Positions 8,661-17,644 of a stretch of 64,000 bases of DNA are shown piece after piece (position 1 is the first letter of the stretch; the number at the start of each line of letters is the position of its first letter). The stretch lies in contig NZ_JAHVJO010000003.1 of assembly GCF_019801215.1 (NCBI RefSeq), positions 434,001 to 498,000 on the forward strand. Direction: 5' to 3'. Made by a program: the position numbers and the translations under genes. The notes under the pieces are model-generated. The model ran no database searches, was not told the DNA's origin, and saw nothing but the letters and a program-made list of their open reading frames with translations. This DNA comes from Fictibacillus nanhaiensis (lineage in GTDB: Bacteria > Bacillota > Bacilli > Bacillales > Fictibacillaceae).

Positions 8661-8829
8661 GCTCCTATATTCCAACTATTGCTCGTAAACTTTAAAAATC
8701 GCTCGTAAATTTCAATAATCGCTCGTAAACTTGAAATATCGATCGTAAACTCCAATTACCGCTCGTAAATCTTAATAATCGCTCGTAAACCCCAATTATC
8801 GCTCGTAAACCCCAATTATCGCTCGTAAA
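8661..8829. repeat. Spaced phrase array 2: GCTCGTAAA at exact 20 bp period, eight copies plus one degenerate
   Basis: GCTCGTAAA starts at 8681, 8701, 8721, 8741 (as GATCGTAAA), 8761, 8781, 8801 and 8821, exactly every 20 bp. A decayed copy (GCTCCTATA) at 8661 keeps the phase. The unit reads roughly GCTCGTAAAyyyyAATtATC. It lies in the convergent gap between the bactofilin and gdx genes. A 20-bp period rules out a coding repeat, and the conserved core is too short for CRISPR. Confidence 0.95.
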
Positions 8830-8871
8830 TCTTTATTATAGTTAAAATCAATCAAACGTACTCAAAAGTCA

Positions 8872-8918
8872 AAAGCAGCCTCTCTCAGGTCATTTAAACA
8901 CCTGTTTAAGGCTGCTTT
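8872..8918. terminator. Bidirectional terminator between bactofilin gene and gdx
   Basis: AAAGCAGCC (8872-8880) pairs with GGCTGCTTT (8910-8918). The loop contains the palindrome TTAAACACCTGTTTAA (8894-8909). The two flanking genes converge on it. Confidence 0.8.
8894..8909. repeat. Palindrome TTAAACA-CC-TGTTTAA
   Basis: A perfect 7-bp-arm palindrome within the loop of a terminator hairpin. It is one of five identical-arm copies in the window. Confidence 0.85.
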
Positions 8919-8931
8919 CCTATTTTCTCAC

Positions 8932-9255
8932 TCACTGACTCCCTGCTGTTACTTTTAAACCGATAATCCCCGTGATGATAAATGCTAAAAATACAAACCG
9001 CATCCACGTTTTCGGCTCTCCGAAAAGAATAATTCCCAATATGACAGCTCCAGCCGCTCCAATTCCAGTCCAAATCGTATATGCCGTTCCGATTGGCAAT
9101 ATCTTTGTAGCCAACGACAAGAAATAGAAGCTGATAATCATTCCGATTACCGTAACGACGGATGGCCACAATTTTGTAAAACCGTTTGTATATTTCAGAC
9201 CAATTGCCCACACAATCTCAAAGATTCCTGCAATAAATAAGTACAGCCAAGCCAT
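8932..9255 (-). CDS. gdx: Guanidinium exporter of the SMR family (Gdx/SugE type)
   Basis: A 107-residue four-helix SMR transporter. Glu13 (IFEIVWAIGLKYT) is the proton/substrate-binding glutamate, and the following Trp and GLKYT are typical of the Gdx (former SugE) branch rather than EmrE; the GTAYTIWTGIGAAGAVILGI helix is also Gdx-like. Gdx exports guanidinium in exchange for protons as an antiparallel dimer. The guanidine-I riboswitch in its leader confirms the substrate independently. ATG 9255 follows AGGAGGG. It is single-subunit and monocistronic. Confidence 0.95.
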   Translation of the reverse strand: MAWLYLFIAGIFEIVWAIGLKYTNGFTKLWPSVVTVIGMIISFYFLSLATKILPIGTAYTIWTGIGAAGAVILGIILFGEPKTWMRFVFLAFIITGIIGLKVTAGSQ

Positions 9256-9270
9256 GATTTAACCCTCCTA

Positions 9271-9313
9271 AAAAATAAAACCCGAGAAGATATAGTATCT
9301 ATATCCTCCCAGG
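9271..9313 (-). terminator. Guanidine riboswitch terminator
   Basis: On the minus strand a 15-bp stem (9299-9313 with 9281-9295, 3-nt loop, including G-U pairs) is followed by a U-rich tract. The 5' arm overlaps the aptamer segment CCTGGGAGGA, so ligand binding should prevent the terminator. Confidence 0.85.
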
Positions 9314-9402
9314 CTTTTATCCCTCCGTGTACACAATGTATCCATTGCGCGCTTTCTCTTGGTCCAGACTAGCAAAAAACTACGGAACCCTAGAAAGCTT
9401 TC
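9299..9402 (-). ncRNA. Guanidine-I riboswitch (ykkC motif)
   Basis: Read on the minus strand the ykkC signatures are present: AGCTTTCTAGGGTTCCG, then GTCTGGACCAAGAGAAAGC, and finally ACACGGAGGGATAAAAGCC followed by TGGGAGGAT. It lies directly upstream of a Gdx exporter gene. Guanidine should turn the gene on. A possible promoter (TTGACG, 16-bp spacer, TAAATA) lies just upstream. Confidence 0.95.
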
Positions 9403-9531
9403 TTTCTCTATTATTTATATAACATCCGGTTCCCGTCAAGTACCAACTGTTTACACTAGTGATCAACCCTAAAAAATGTATACATTTTCCTTTTTAATCA
9501 AACATTAAAGAATAAGGCAGGTGATGAAGTA

Positions 9532-11001
9532 ATGAGTTCAGCGAAAGAAGAAATCGCCATAAACAAGAATCTTCAAGACAATGATGAATATATTCGCAAC
9601 CTCTATAAAGACTGCGATGATATTAAAATTCAATATTTCCAATTTGGGAAGAACTATAACAATGAAGCTATTGTTGTTCATTGTGATTCTCTTGTTCAAG
9701 AAGAAAAGTCGAACCTGCTTCATCAAATCATCAAAGATATGCCTGATTTTGAAGCGGCTCTCTCTCTTTCCATTTCAATTGATGAAATAAAAACCTTTTT
9801 TGAAAACAAAGGTGTATCTTCCCGTCCGGTTCAGCTCTTGAAAAACTATTCAGAAGTTAACGGCAAGATTGTTAACGGGCATATGGTCATCTTTTTAAAT
9901 AAATGGGACTTGGCAATAAGCATTGATACTTCATCTGTTGAAAAAAGAAGTGTGGCAGAACCCCAAAACGAGGTAGTGGTTGTCGGACCAAGAGAGGGTA
10001 CGATCGAAAATCTGCAAAAGAATCTTGGATTAATCCGCTCTAGATTAAAGACGCCGGATCTTAAGTTCTGCTTTCGTCAAACAGAAAACAAATCCAACTT
10101 GAAGTTTGTTTACGGGTACTTATCAGGAGCAGTAAAACCTGAAGTTCTCGAAGAATTTGTATCAAGAATCGACCGGATAAAAGATGAAGAAATACTAGAA
10201 ACAGCCTATATCGCAGAGCTTATTGAAGAGTCTACCATTACGCCATTTCCACAATATCGGTTCACCGAACGGCCAGATGTTGCTGCTGCCTCCCTATTAG
10301 AAGGCAAAATTATCGTTTTAGTTGAAGGAACGGGAACCATTGTGATTTGCCCTGGCCTGTTTAACGAGTTTTTTCAGTCGGCTTCTGATTATTATCAAAG
10401 ATCCAGTTTTTCATCAATCATACGTTTAGTCCGATACATCGGCTTTTTTTTAAGCATCGCTCTACCAAGTATTTATATTGCTTTAACCACTTTTCATTCA
10501 GAACTTATTCCTACTGTCCTTTTAATTGCACTGTTAGATACGCGGGAGGGCATACCCTTCCCTGCGTTAATTGAAGCTTTAATCATGATCTTCTTTTTTG
10601 AACTCTTACAAGAAGCAGGAATAAGGCTGCCTAAACCCATCGGTTCAACAGTTAGTATTGTTGGCGCATTAATTATCGGAGAAGCATCCATTAATGCTGG
10701 AATTGCTTCTCCCATCATGGTCGTCATAATTGGACTAACGGGGATCGCATCCTTTTCCATTCCTTATTATGATTTTGGATTTGCAGCTCGATTGCTTCGA
10801 ATTCCATTAATGATATTGGCATCCATAATGGGAGGGTTCGGTCTTTTAATCGGAGCTCTACTTATCCTTCTTCACTTATCAAAATTAACCGTTTTAAAAG
10901 AACCTTATCTCGGTTCACTTACCTTGAAAAACGGCTCACTTCTTAAAGATGGGTTGATTCGGCTCTCCTATAAAAAACTGTTGCGTCATAAAAAGCTGTA
11001 A
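9532..11001 (+). CDS. Spore germinant receptor A subunit
   Basis: A 489-residue GerA-family subunit. The N-terminal soluble part (about 1-285) ends in the canonical PFPQYRFTERPDVAAASLLEGKIIVLVEGTGTIVICP; about five to six membrane helices follow (290-460) and a short basic tail. In sporulating bacilli A, B and C subunits sit in the spore inner membrane and respond to nutrients. ATG 9532 is preceded by GCAGGTGATG. It is the first gene of a four-gene ger operon in the order A-C-D-B. A weak sigma-G-like pair (TATACA, CATTAA) lies upstream but its spacing is not convincing. Confidence 0.93.
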   Translation: MSSAKEEIAINKNLQDNDEYIRNLYKDCDDIKIQYFQFGKNYNNEAIVVHCDSLVQEEKSNLLHQIIKDMPDFEAALSLSISIDEIKTFFENKGVSSRPVQLLKNYSEVNGKIVNGHMVIFLNKWDLAISIDTSSVEKRSVAEPQNEVVVVGPREGTIENLQKNLGLIRSRLKTPDLKFCFRQTENKSNLKFVYGYLSGAVKPEVLEEFVSRIDRIKDEEILETAYIAELIEESTITPFPQYRFTERPDVAAASLLEGKIIVLVEGTGTIVICPGLFNEFFQSASDYYQRSSFSSIIRLVRYIGFFLSIALPSIYIALTTFHSELIPTVLLIALLDTREGIPFPALIEALIMIFFFELLQEAGIRLPKPIGSTVSIVGALIIGEASINAGIASPIMVVIIGLTGIASFSIPYYDFGFAARLLRIPLMILASIMGGFGLLIGALLILLHLSKLTVLKEPYLGSLTLKNGSLLKDGLIRLSYKKLLRHKKL

Positions 11002-11045
11002 AAAAAGCTATACAAAATTTTGAAAAAGAGATTGGCGGGATTTGG

Positions 11046-12188
11046 ATGAAGCAGCTGACAAAATACATACTTTCCTTTTCCCTGCTTTTTCTTTCTGGCT
11101 GCTGGGATCAGAATGAGCTTACAGAATTTGTGTTCGTTCAATCACTCGCTGTGGATCAAACGAAAGACGGAAACATTAAACTGACTACCCAATTTTATAA
11201 GCCTTCCCCTAAGATTGCTTCATCAGGGGGTGGAGGAGATGTATCTTTTGTAAATATAGAAACGGAAGGAAAAACCATGTTTGATGCCATTCGTGATATC
11301 ACCATTCATATCGGAAGAAAAGCACACTGGGGACATGTACGTTTTATTGTGATGAGTGATAAGGTGGCCAAAAAAAATATCGCTCAGATGCTCGAATTCT
11401 TTTATCGTGATCATGAACCAAGACTTCTAACGGGCTTTGCTATCACGAAAGGAAAAGCCTCCGATTATCTACAAACGAAGCCTCACATTGAAAATACCAT
11501 TAGTGAACAACTAAATGAGGCAACTAAATCCGGAGGTAAATTCAGTGGCAAAGCGTACCCAACAAACTTGTATACTCTTGGCAAACAAATTCATAGTGAG
11601 ACCCAGACTGCTTATGCACCTTTATTATCAAAAGACTCTTCCAAAAACAACATGATTATTATTGATGGATTGGCGATTTTTCATAAAGCCAAGCTAAAAC
11701 AAATCCTGTCCAACAAAGATACGAAATACTTGATGCTCGTCATGAAAGAGTTTCAATCTGGAATCATTGAACTGCCTTGCCCAAAGAGTGACCTTAAAGA
11801 AAGCTATGAAGTATTGGACGTTCAGACGAAAACATCAGTTTCAACGAAAAGGGATGGGATTCATTACAAAATTGAACCAAAACTTCAAATGGCCATTGGA
11901 GAGATGCAATGTACAACGATTGAAGACAGAAGTCATATGGAAGAACTAAACAAGAAGTTGGAGAAACAGATCGATCGCCAGATTCATGATCTTCTAAAAA
12001 AATCGCAAAAGAAAAATACGGATATCATCGGTTTAGGCAATGCCATCTATCATTATGAACCCGAAGAATGGGATAAAATTAAAAAAGAGAAAAAACCTTA
12101 TTATAAGACGGCTACCATTCATGTGAAAACAAAAGTAAACGTTGTGAACACTGGGACAGATATTGGCATACCTTTTTCACCAAAATAA
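11046..12188 (+). CDS. Spore germinant receptor C subunit (lipoprotein)
   Basis: A 380-residue GerC-family lipoprotein with signal peptide and lipobox LSGC (Cys19) followed by the hallmark WDQNEL. The conserved ITIHIGRKAHWGHVRFIVMSD and FYRDHEPRLL blocks are present. GerC anchors in the outer leaflet of the inner spore membrane and is needed for receptor function. It starts 44 bp after the A gene and is followed by a small membrane gene and the B subunit, so the complex can be made from this locus alone. Confidence 0.93.
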   Translation: MKQLTKYILSFSLLFLSGCWDQNELTEFVFVQSLAVDQTKDGNIKLTTQFYKPSPKIASSGGGGDVSFVNIETEGKTMFDAIRDITIHIGRKAHWGHVRFIVMSDKVAKKNIAQMLEFFYRDHEPRLLTGFAITKGKASDYLQTKPHIENTISEQLNEATKSGGKFSGKAYPTNLYTLGKQIHSETQTAYAPLLSKDSSKNNMIIIDGLAIFHKAKLKQILSNKDTKYLMLVMKEFQSGIIELPCPKSDLKESYEVLDVQTKTSVSTKRDGIHYKIEPKLQMAIGEMQCTTIEDRSHMEELNKKLEKQIDRQIHDLLKKSQKKNTDIIGLGNAIYHYEPEEWDKIKKEKKPYYKTATIHVKTKVNVVNTGTDIGIPFSPK

Positions 12189-12209
12189 GAAAAGGGAGTA
12201 AAAGTATCA

Positions 12210-12440
12210 ATGATTGAAAACCTTATCCTTCTACTAATCGTTGTTCTACTTTTTTTGGATTATAAAAAGGTGACAACAGAAAAAAAAATAAAAAGAATCT
12301 ATCTCTCCCTTTCTGTTCCAGCCCTATACGTTTTTTACTCATTCTCTTTTGACAAGAGCCTTCCGAGTTTGGACGATTTCTTCCGCCTTGTTCTTGGTCC
12401 TCTCGCTGAAATGATTCTTTCTTGGCTGCAAATAAAATAA
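12210..12440 (+). CDS. Small germination-operon membrane protein (GerD-subunit-like)
   Basis: A 76-residue protein with two hydrophobic segments (about 3-18 and 30-48) separated by a basic loop, lying between the C and B genes of the ger operon. Small two-helix D proteins accompany several Bacillus ger operons and modulate receptor activity; the position and topology match, the sequence itself is too short to be sure. It has its own ribosome binding site (AAAGGGAG). Confidence 0.7.
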   Translation: MIENLILLLIVVLLFLDYKKVTTEKKIKRIYLSLSVPALYVFYSFSFDKSLPSLDDFFRLVLGPLAEMILSWLQIK

Positions 12441-12455
12441 GAAGGAGTACCGATA

Positions 12456-13559
12456 ATGCAAGTAAGTAAAATAAATTATTGGCAAATGGCTATTTTATTT
12501 CAGGTATACATAACAGGGTCTTCCATTATCAACATACAGGGGCCTTTATTAGCTGCTGCCAAAAACGCGGCGTGGATTGCTCTTTTACTTTCTACCTTAA
12601 TCGGGTTCCTCATACTCTATCTTGTACTCTCGCTACATGACCTTTTTCCAGAAGATAATTATGTAGGTCAAGTCAGAAAAATAGTAGGTCCTAAAGTGAC
12701 ATACCTCTTCATAATCCCGTTTATTCTTGTAGTAATCTATGTTACTGCCAATATCGTATACGGGATGGGACAATATTTCACTACATCTATGATGAGAGAA
12801 ACCCCTCTGTATATTTTTCATGTGCTGATTCTCACTACAGCCGCTTTAACAGCAAAAGCGGGAATTGAAGTAATGGCTAGAATGTTTCACTTATTGTTGT
12901 ATCTCCTATTTTTTATCATCTTTATGATGCTTCTTTTGCCAATGTCTATATATGAAGTTGAAAATCTTCTTCCACTAGCACCTGACGGTATAAAACCCAT
13001 CATAAACGGAATCTATGTGGGATTCGGATTTCCTTACATGGATATCCTCTATTTTGCCATGATTCTTCCATTTATCCAAAAGCAAACAGGAAAGTCACTA
13101 AACAAATGGCTGTACGGCGGATTGTTTTTTAACGGAATATTGCTTTCGATCACCATCATGTGCTCAATAATGGGACTAGGTCCTCTCGTTTTTATGAAAA
13201 AGTTCCCTTTGCACCTATTAGCTCAATTAATAAGTATAGGAGAAATCATTGAACGTGTAGAAGCGATTTTCGGGATTGCCCTCATCTTAGGATCTTATAT
13301 GAAGATCGCCTTACTATTATTTATTATTGATCAAGCTATTTCCAGTTTGTTTAAGATAAAATCTTCACAATTGATCTATATCCTATCGACCATTGTATTT
13401 TTCCTTTCACTAACTATGTATAAAAATGAGATTGAGCTTGGTGAATCGGGATCTATTATGCAGCCTACTATCACCTTCTTTTTTGGTTTTATTCCCCTTG
13501 CTTTGACGGTCATCATAGGGAAATGGAAAGATAAGAACCAGAAGTATAGTCATGAATAA
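12456..13559 (+). CDS. Spore germinant receptor B subunit (APC-type)
   Basis: A 367-residue, roughly ten-helix protein of the spore germination (GerB/GrkB) branch of the amino-acid/polyamine/cation superfamily. Features include the N-terminal KINYWQMAILFQVYITGSSII and the central LPLAPDGIKPIINGIYVGFGFPYMDILYF. The B subunit binds the nutrient germinant. AAGGAG precedes ATG 12456, 15 bp after the D-like gene. It completes the operon; the next reading frame begins four bases after its stop and is an MFS relic. Confidence 0.93.
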   Translation: MQVSKINYWQMAILFQVYITGSSIINIQGPLLAAAKNAAWIALLLSTLIGFLILYLVLSLHDLFPEDNYVGQVRKIVGPKVTYLFIIPFILVVIYVTANIVYGMGQYFTTSMMRETPLYIFHVLILTTAALTAKAGIEVMARMFHLLLYLLFFIIFMMLLLPMSIYEVENLLPLAPDGIKPIINGIYVGFGFPYMDILYFAMILPFIQKQTGKSLNKWLYGGLFFNGILLSITIMCSIMGLGPLVFMKKFPLHLLAQLISIGEIIERVEAIFGIALILGSYMKIALLLFIIDQAISSLFKIKSSQLIYILSTIVFFLSLTMYKNEIELGESGSIMQPTITFFFGFIPLALTVIIGKWKDKNQKYSHE

Positions 13560-13562
13560 TTA

Positions 13563-13901
13563 ATGGTCAAACACCCTTATCTCAAACGATTTTTCTTTTT
13601 TTATTTCTTCATGAAAAGTATTGATAAATGTTCGGAGCGAAGCCCGATGGGAGATATTATGCTTTTAACGAACATCCAAACTGACTTCCCTTCTAATCAC
13701 ATTGGAAAAATCTATAGTTTCCGAGCACTCATAGGCGGACTTGGACTCTCTTTAGGAACACTAGCAGCAAGCTTTTCTTTTCAATTTTTCACAATACCTG
13801 TTGTAATGGTCATCTTTTCGTGTGTCATTATCGGAATTGGCACCTTAGGCATTATTTATGTACGCGGTATGATTTCAGTAAAAATTCAAAACGCCAGCTG
13901 A
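13563..13901 (+). pseudogene. C-terminal relic of an MFS transporter
   Basis: The 112-codon frame encodes GDIMLLTNIQTDFPSNHIGKIYSFRALIGGLGLSLGTLAASF and one more helix, which corresponds to the last two or three helices of an MFS drug exporter (the IQTxFPxxxxGKxYSxR loop is recognisable). Helices 1-9 are missing and the first 30 codons do not look transporter-like. It sits four bases after the ger operon, suggesting a deletion fused the remnant to it. Function is unlikely. Confidence 0.75.
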
Positions 13902-13961
13902 CATTTAATGTTAAACTAAAGTGTGAGTATAGTTATGAAATACGAAGCTTGAGGTGAATGC

Positions 13962-14987
13962 ATGTTAAAACTGGATACTTTGTCACAACGATTTGAAAAC
14001 TTTGCAACATTCGAATGTGCAGGATCGAGTCAGTTATATGAATTCTTATCTTTAAAAGTTGCTCAAGATAACGACCTGCTTTATTTATGTACAAAAGCTC
14101 GAGATGGGCAACCCGCACCCAATTTATTGTTTGGTAGCGTTCACCATTTATTATTAAGCGGAAAACAGCATGAACTTAGCGACTACTTCCCAAGCCTTAC
14201 AAAACAACCTAAAAAAATAACAGATTCATTTGAGTCTTTTAAAAATTTCTGTGAAATGTATCAAGATGAAATAATCCTTTTGCTGCAAACGAAGTTAGTG
14301 CAAACAAATGAAGTAAGACGGTGCGGTTATCTATATCCCTGTTTCTCTTATATTTACAGCAGAATACATAAGCCGCTTGCGCTTATCGAGATTGGAACAA
14401 GTGCAGGTCTGCAGCTGTTTTGGGATAGATATCGCTATTCTTATAATACCGGCAAATTATACGGAAACCACCTATCTGATGTACTCATTAAATCAGAAAT
14501 AAAAGGTATGGACGAACCGTATCTCTTAACTGAAAGTCCACCCGTTTCCCATCGATTCGGGCTTGATCTGCACATTAATGATGTAACAGATCCCGAAGAT
14601 GCTGGTTGGCTAAATGCTTTAATTTGGCCAGAACATCATGAAAGACGGGAGCTTTTTCAGAATGCTGCTCGATACGTCAACAAGGAAGAAGTTACTTTTA
14701 TTGAAGGTGATGGCGTCTCCCTGTTTCCACAGATCATTGATCAGATTTCTAAAGACAGCATGATCTGTGTATTCCATACGCATGTTGCCAATCAAATTCC
14801 TGAAGATATTAAGCATCAGTTGCAAGAAAACATAAAGAAAATCGGTCAAACTCGAGATATTGCCCATATTTACAACAATATATGGGATAAAGAGCTGCAT
14901 ATCGACTCCTTTATGGAAGGCGCTGAGCAAACACAGATCGTTGGAGAAACGGACGGTCATGGCAGATGGTTTCAGTGGAAGATATAA
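13962..14987 (+). CDS. DUF2332 family protein
   Basis: A 341-residue DUF2332 protein. Signatures are FATFECAGSSQLYEFLSLKVAQDNDLLYL near the N-terminus, GQPAPNLLFGSVHHLLL, and a Rossmann-like motif ALIEIGTSAGLQLFWDRYRY (about residues 141-160), reminiscent of methyltransferase SAM-binding loops. No reaction is established. A putative start ATG 13962 follows GAGGTG. It is monocistronic and followed by a palindrome-terminator unit shared with the convergent dinB-like gene. Confidence 0.85.
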   Translation: MLKLDTLSQRFENFATFECAGSSQLYEFLSLKVAQDNDLLYLCTKARDGQPAPNLLFGSVHHLLLSGKQHELSDYFPSLTKQPKKITDSFESFKNFCEMYQDEIILLLQTKLVQTNEVRRCGYLYPCFSYIYSRIHKPLALIEIGTSAGLQLFWDRYRYSYNTGKLYGNHLSDVLIKSEIKGMDEPYLLTESPPVSHRFGLDLHINDVTDPEDAGWLNALIWPEHHERRELFQNAARYVNKEEVTFIEGDGVSLFPQIIDQISKDSMICVFHTHVANQIPEDIKHQLQENIKKIGQTRDIAHIYNNIWDKELHIDSFMEGAEQTQIVGETDGHGRWFQWKI

Positions 14988-14994
14988 TCCCATA

Positions 14995-15010
14995 TTAAAC
15001 ATCTGTTTAA
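14995..15010. repeat. Palindrome TTAAACA-TC-TGTTTAA
   Basis: A perfect-arm palindrome 8 bp after the DUF2332 stop and 7 bp before a terminator hairpin. Confidence 0.85.
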
Positions 15011-15017
15011 ATTTATG

Positions 15018-15070
15018 AAAAGGGCAGACTCTAAAAGTTCACATTACGTGCCTTTTGAGACTGCCCTTTT
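15018..15070. terminator. Bidirectional terminator
   Basis: AAAGGGCAG (15018-15026) pairs with CTGCCCTTT (15061-15069), extended by inner pairing (CTC/GAG and AAAG/CTTT). T-rich flanks lie on both strands between two convergent genes. Confidence 0.8.
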
Positions 15071-15083
15071 ATATATCGTTTGT

Positions 15084-15602
15084 TTATGCTTTTAGATATC
15101 GTTCTTGAATGATTTTACGATGATGTAGTTCATGTCCGGCTATAATCGTACTTAAAGCCCTAGCAGTAACTTCTGTTTGATTCGCCGTTCCTCTTCTTGC
15201 AAGCATTTCTTGGCTCAAACTCTTAAGCAGGTGGATGGTTGATTGACGTACACAGGCAAAATGATCGAGCAGTTCGTTTAGAGATTGTTTGTCAAACTCT
15301 GCTTCTTCCACATATTGATTTTCATCGTAACCTGGTAGTAAAGCGGACTCTCCTCGGGCAATAGACAGGAGTCTGAAACTCATGATTCGTTCGGTATCCG
15401 TGATATGACCGATGACTTCCTTTATACTCCATTTTCCAGGTGCATAACGAAATTTACTTTGTTCTTCAGATAATGAACTGAGCATCGTGACCGTTTCTTT
15501 CATTTGTTCTCCAAGAATTTGTACTAGCTCTCCTTGAGGAACTAATTTTACATATGTTGCATAATAATCTGCGTACTCATAGACAGATGGCATCTTCTCC
15601 AT
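15084..15602 (-). CDS. DinB/YfiT-like metal-dependent protein
   Basis: A 172-residue four-helix DinB-superfamily protein. The metal-binding His positions are visible: WSIKEVIGHITDTERI (His in the first motif) and AGHELHHRKII near the C-terminus. Relatives include bacillithiol transferases and uncharacterised damage-inducible proteins; the exact reaction is not evident. ATG 15602 lacks a strong GGAGG but is preceded by GAGGTG. It converges with the DUF2332 gene. Confidence 0.85.
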   Translation of the reverse strand: MEKMPSVYEYADYYATYVKLVPQGELVQILGEQMKETVTMLSSLSEEQSKFRYAPGKWSIKEVIGHITDTERIMSFRLLSIARGESALLPGYDENQYVEEAEFDKQSLNELLDHFACVRQSTIHLLKSLSQEMLARRGTANQTEVTARALSTIIAGHELHHRKIIQERYLKA

Positions 15603-15876
15603 GGTTTCACCTCTTATTGAATGGTAGTCTATTCTCCTTTCGCTTCCCTTCTTTGTTTTCCTCTTCTTCCCATGAAAAAATGCATGATCCTGCTATAACT
15701 ATGAAAAACCGAGGATGATCATGATTTTTCAAGAAAATAACACATTTATCCGCTTACATTCCATTACCTAATTCTTACTAATCGTGGTATAATCGAACGC
15801 GTTGACATCGGACCCGACTTTCATGAGAGTTGAGAGTCAAAAAACAGTTTTCATAAAAAAGAGAGAGGTGTATTTT

Positions 15877-17349
15877 TTGGATTTACAAACAATTAAACAG
15901 GAGTGGTTCGGGAACATACGGGGAGATGTTCTTGCCGGGATCGTAGTGGCATTAGCCCTAATTCCAGAAGCCATTGCCTTCTCTATCATTGCAGGTGTAG
16001 ACCCTATGGTGGGCTTGTATGCCTCATTTTGTATTGCCGTTGTTATTGCTTTTGTGGGCGGTCGACCGGGTATGATATCCGCTGCCACAGGTGCGATGGC
16101 TTTAGTTATGGTGACACTCGTCGCAGATCATGGTTTGAAATATTTATTAGCTGCGACAATTTTAACGGGAATCATTCAGATTGTAATCGGGCTATTAAAG
16201 CTTGGTAAGTATATGAAGTTTGTTCCGCGTTCCGTTATGGTTGGTTTTGTTAATGCATTAGCGATTTTGATTTTCATGGCTCAATTACCGCATTTTGTGG
16301 GAGAATCTTGGATCATGTATGCAATGGTAGCAGGTGCTTTGGCTATTATTTATCTATTCCCAAGAATAACAAAAACCGTTCCTTCACCATTAATCGCAAT
16401 TATCGTGATTACGATTATTGCACTTATGTCAGGATCATCCGTTAGAACCGTAGGAGACATGGGTGAACTAACTCAAGCACTGCCGTTATTTTTAATTCCT
16501 GATATTCCATTAACATTTGAAACACTGCAAATTATTTTTCCTTATTCTTTCGCATTGGCTCTTGTTGGATTATTAGAATCACTTCTTACTGCTCAGATCG
16601 TTGATGATATGACAGATACAGAAAGTGACAAGAACAAAGAAGCAAAAGGACAAGGTATCGCCAATATTGTTGCTGGATTTTTCGGTGGAATGGCTGGTTG
16701 TGCGATGATCGGACAATCTGTTATAAACGTAAAATCTGGAGGAAGAGGACGGCTGTCTACATTCGTAGCAGGGTCATTCTTAATGGTTCTGATCATCTTA
16801 TTAAACGATGTTTTAGTTCAAATCCCAATGGCAGCCTTAGTAGGTGTTATGATCATGGTTTCAATCGGAACATTTGATTGGTCTTCCTTAACAAAACTGC
16901 ATGTTATGCCAAGAACAGATGCGGCCGTTATGATTGTAACGGTGGTAACTGTAGTATTTACACACGATTTATCAAAAGGCGTTTTAGCTGGTGTTATTCT
17001 GAGTGCATTATTTTTTGCGGCTAAAATCTCTAAAGTTGAGATGGCGTCGAAAATGGATTCAGCCTTAAACCAAAAAACCTATATCGTAAAAGGACAGCTT
17101 TTCTTTGCTTCCGTTACAGATTTTGTCTCACAATTTGATTTCAATGAAAACGTGAAACATGTGGTGATTGATTTATCACAATCGCACCTTTGGGATGATT
17201 CAGCCGTTGGTGCGCTCGATAAAATTGCTATGAAATACCGCCAAAACCAGGTAGACGTGCAGTTTATCGGCCTTAACGATGACAGTTCAGGACTTGTAAA
17301 AAAACTAGCTGTATATGATAAAGCCGACGGAAAGATGGCCGCTCATTAG
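15877..17349 (+). CDS. SulP/SLC26-family anion transporter with STAS domain
   Basis: A 490-residue inner-membrane anion transporter. The SulP signature is near the N-terminus ([38 protein letters not shown]). The transmembrane part continues with [55 protein letters not shown], and a cytosolic STAS domain covers about 405-485. Substrates in the family are sulfate or bicarbonate; the [11 protein letters not shown] branch resembles bicarbonate/sulfate permeases of bacilli. I prefer TTG 15877, preceded by GAGAGGTG, over an upstream ATG at 15802 that would add a polar non-homologous extension. Confidence 0.88.
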   Translation: MDLQTIKQEWFGNIRGDVLAGIVVALALIPEAIAFSIIAGVDPMVGLYASFCIAVVIAFVGGRPGMISAATGAMALVMVTLVADHGLKYLLAATILTGIIQIVIGLLKLGKYMKFVPRSVMVGFVNALAILIFMAQLPHFVGESWIMYAMVAGALAIIYLFPRITKTVPSPLIAIIVITIIALMSGSSVRTVGDMGELTQALPLFLIPDIPLTFETLQIIFPYSFALALVGLLESLLTAQIVDDMTDTESDKNKEAKGQGIANIVAGFFGGMAGCAMIGQSVINVKSGGRGRLSTFVAGSFLMVLIILLNDVLVQIPMAALVGVMIMVSIGTFDWSSLTKLHVMPRTDAAVMIVTVVTVVFTHDLSKGVLAGVILSALFFAAKISKVEMASKMDSALNQKTYIVKGQLFFASVTDFVSQFDFNENVKHVVIDLSQSHLWDDSAVGALDKIAMKYRQNQVDVQFIGLNDDSSGLVKKLAVYDKADGKMAAH

Positions 17350-17365
17350 AATAGATTCCTTTGCA

Positions 17366-17396
17366 AAGGGTACACTTTAATCGTGTACTCTTTTTT
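17366..17396 (+). terminator. Terminator after SulP gene
   Basis: GGGTACAC (about 17368-17375) pairs with GTGTACTC (about 17383-17390) and TTTTTT follows, 16 bp after the stop. Confidence 0.85.
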
Positions 17397-17418
17397 ATAC
17401 AATAATTGTTAGAATATT

Positions 17419-17447
17419 TTGATTTTTAATCTCTTGCACCTTATAAT
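17419..17447 (+). promoter_or_regulatory. Sigma-A promoter of a small gene
   Basis: TTGATT (17419-17424), a 17-bp spacer and perfect TATAAT (17442-17447) lie 43 bp before the start codon of a 49-residue frame. Confidence 0.85.
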
Positions 17448-17490
17448 ATAAGTATGAAAGCGATTTCAATAGGAAAGGAAGCGAAGGATC

Positions 17491-17640
17491 ATGTTTATAC
17501 ATGAAACAGATCTCCGTAAAAAAGCCTTTGATGAGCTATTCAGTCCTCAAGTTGATACAGCAGAGGAGAACAACCTACTCCATAATTACAGCTTAGCCTT
17601 TATAGGCATGATAGCAATTGTCGTAAGTAAGCTATTATAA
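17491..17640 (+). CDS. Small single-span membrane protein, 49 residues, unrecognised
   Basis: ATG 17491 opens a 49-codon frame: a charged N-terminal half (MFIHETDLRKKAFDELFSPQ...) and a hydrophobic C-terminal segment (LAFIGMIAIVVSKLL, about residues 35-49). It has an excellent promoter 43 bp upstream, a purine-rich leader (GGAAGCGAAGG) and a strong terminator 5 bp downstream, so it is a self-contained transcription unit. I do not recognise the family. The tail-anchored layout suggests a small membrane peptide, perhaps a regulator; that is inference. Confidence 0.75.
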   Translation: MFIHETDLRKKAFDELFSPQVDTAEENNLLHNYSLAFIGMIAIVVSKLL

Positions 17641-17644
17641 GAAG

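Noticed and set aside
8661-8829. Possible CRISPR array
   Set aside because: The conserved core is 9 bp, spacers are only about 11 bp and themselves similar, and no cas gene is present.
9477-9508. Sigma-G promoter of the ger operon
   Set aside because: TGTATA and CATTAA are present, but the 20-bp spacing does not fit; only mentioned as weak.
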